From assembly GCA_050633825.1 (NCBI GenBank), contig JBOEHG010000078.1, positions 1 to 35,088 of the forward strand: a stretch of DNA of 35,088 bases. Reading direction: 5' to 3'. A program made the position numbers and the translations under genes. Position 1 is the stretch's first letter; every line of letters begins with the position of its first letter. Below, piece after piece: positions 34,458 to 35,088 of the stretch. The notes under the pieces were generated by a model. That model worked only from the letters and a program-made list of their open reading frames with translations. It made no database searches and was not told the origin of the DNA. The DNA comes from CANLBN01 sp050633825 (GTDB lineage: Bacteria > Pseudomonadota > Gammaproteobacteria > Pseudomonadales > Cellvibrionaceae).

Positions 34458-34486
34458 AAAAAAACCAGCATTAAGCTGGTTTTTTT
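34458..34486. terminator. bidirectional intrinsic terminator (GGDEF-EAL gene and rplQ)
   Basis: ACCAGC-ATTAA-GCTGGT flanked by seven A residues before and seven T residues after, so it can work on both strands. It lies between the convergent stops of the GGDEF-EAL gene (34448) and rplQ (34506). Confidence 0.93.
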
Positions 34487-34505
34487 ACAAAATAAATATT
34501 ATTTC

Positions 34506-34901
34506 TTATTCTTCAGTTGCAACTTCTTCAGCATCAACAACAGGTGCTCTGTCAACCAACTCTACATAAGCCATTGGCGCCTTATCACCCGTGCGGAAAC
34601 CACACTTTAGAATACGAACATAACCACCAGGGCGTGTTTCATAACGCGGGCCTAGCTCATTAAACAGTTTACCAACAGCTTCTTTTGAACGAAGACGACT
34701 GAAAGCTAAACGACGGTTTGCAACACTGTCATTCTTTGCCAATGTAATCAATGGTTCAATATGACGACGCAGTTCTTTTGCTTTAGGAACAGTTGTTTTA
34801 ATTAACTCGTGTTCAACCAAAGAGGCTGACATGTTTTTAAACATGGCTTTACGGTGAGAACTGTTTCTATTTAGTTGACGTCCACTTTGACGATGACGCA
34901 T
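34506..34901 (-). CDS. rplQ: 50S ribosomal protein L17
   Basis: A 131-residue L17. The start MRHRQSGRQLNRNSSHRKAMFKNM, the central AKELRRHIEPLITLAK and GGYVRILKCGFRTGDKAPMAYVELVDR are the conserved family blocks; the acidic C-terminal tail is a common variable extension. AAGGG lies 7 bases before the ATG. It follows rpoA by 85 bases, closing the alpha operon, and ends at a bidirectional terminator. Confidence 0.98.
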   Translation of the reverse strand: MRHRQSGRQLNRNSSHRKAMFKNMSASLVEHELIKTTVPKAKELRRHIEPLITLAKNDSVANRRLAFSRLRSKEAVGKLFNELGPRYETRPGGYVRILKCGFRTGDKAPMAYVELVDRAPVVDAEEVATEE

Positions 34902-34986
34902 AACTTTACCCTTCTATATTTTCTGCTTCACAGCAATAATGTCTGTAGCAGTTGTAGTCCCATCAATAAACAGAACTACGATTAAA

Positions 34987-35088
34987 TTAATCTTCAGTAC
35001 GCAAGCTGGCTGGTGGCCAATTTTCTAAGCGTAAACCCAGAGACAAACCACGAGATGCTAGAACATCTTTGATTTCTGTCAGTGATTT
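34987..35088 (-). CDS. rpoA: RNA polymerase alpha subunit, C-terminal end (partial)
   Basis: The minus strand from the window edge reads 33 codons KSLTEIKDVLASRGL...LENWPPASLRTED and a TAA stop. This is the last helix-hairpin and tail of the alpha C-terminal domain, which contacts UP elements and activators; E. coli ends LENWPPASIADE. The rest of the gene lies beyond the window. Confidence 0.95.
   Translation of the reverse strand, partial: KSLTEIKDVLASRGLSLGLRLENWPPASLRTED

Noticed and set aside
1..35088. Mobile elements, prophage genes, CRISPR arrays or defence systems
   Set aside because: No transposase, integrase, phage, cas or restriction genes, no regular short repeat arrays and no flanking direct repeats were seen; the genes are ordinary chromosomal functions.

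Overview
The window reads as a stretch of a moderately AT-rich gammaproteobacterial chromosome, probably a free-living aerobe of the Cellvibrionales/Pseudomonadales kind. The evidence is gene order and protein similarity recalled from memory: rplM-rpsI-petA-pet(b/c1)-sspA-sspB, the fabA-fabB pair, and rpoA-rplQ near uvrA-MFS-ssb are all typical of this group. I see no insertion sequence, integrase, prophage, plasmid gene or CRISPR array. Coding density is high and most genes are intact and full length.

Layout. 1-2000: 5' part of a tRNA-Arg with its promoter, a Yip1-family membrane protein and an EamA-type exporter. 1949-7588: minus-strand housekeeping block of rplM-rpsI (ribosomal L13/S9), a degenerate non-coding repeat patch, petA (Rieske protein), one ORF fusing cytochrome b to cytochrome c1, then sspA and sspB. 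7634-17660: minus-strand polysaccharide precursor locus, in transcription order galU, manB, a WcaJ-type initiating sugar-phosphate transferase, rmlB, rmlA, rmlC, rmlD, manC and one GT4-like glycosyltransferase. It supplies UDP-glucose, GDP-mannose and dTDP-rhamnose and starts the lipid-linked repeat unit, but the flippase, polymerase and export genes are not here. 17851-19722: fabA and fabB for unsaturated fatty acid synthesis. 20087-24781: aspartate ammonia-lyase behind a near-consensus sigma-54 promoter, facing a two-component pair made of a histidine kinase with a periplasmic family-3 solute-binding sensor domain and an NtrC-type activator with an intact GAFTGA motif. 24975-26618: phosphoglucomutase. 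26647-32500: an SDR oxidoreductase, ssb, an MFS transporter and uvrA. 32685-34448: a REC-GGDEF-EAL cyclic-di-GMP protein. 34506-35088: rplQ and the 3' end of rpoA.

How the genes fit together. Pgm, GalU and RmlA use or make glucose-1-phosphate, so the phosphoglucomutase gene 7 kb from galU may feed the polysaccharide locus. The pet genes form the bc1 complex. The kinase/regulator/aspA group looks like a self-contained switch that turns on aspartate deamination to fumarate when a periplasmic ligand is sensed; this is inferred from the sigma-54 promoter, the activator type and the adjacency. The points most worth a second look are the cytochrome b-c1 fusion with two extra transmembrane segments at the junction, the aspA sigma-54 module, and three intrinsic terminators placed between co-directional genes (pet/sspA, manC/glycosyltransferase, kinase/regulator).
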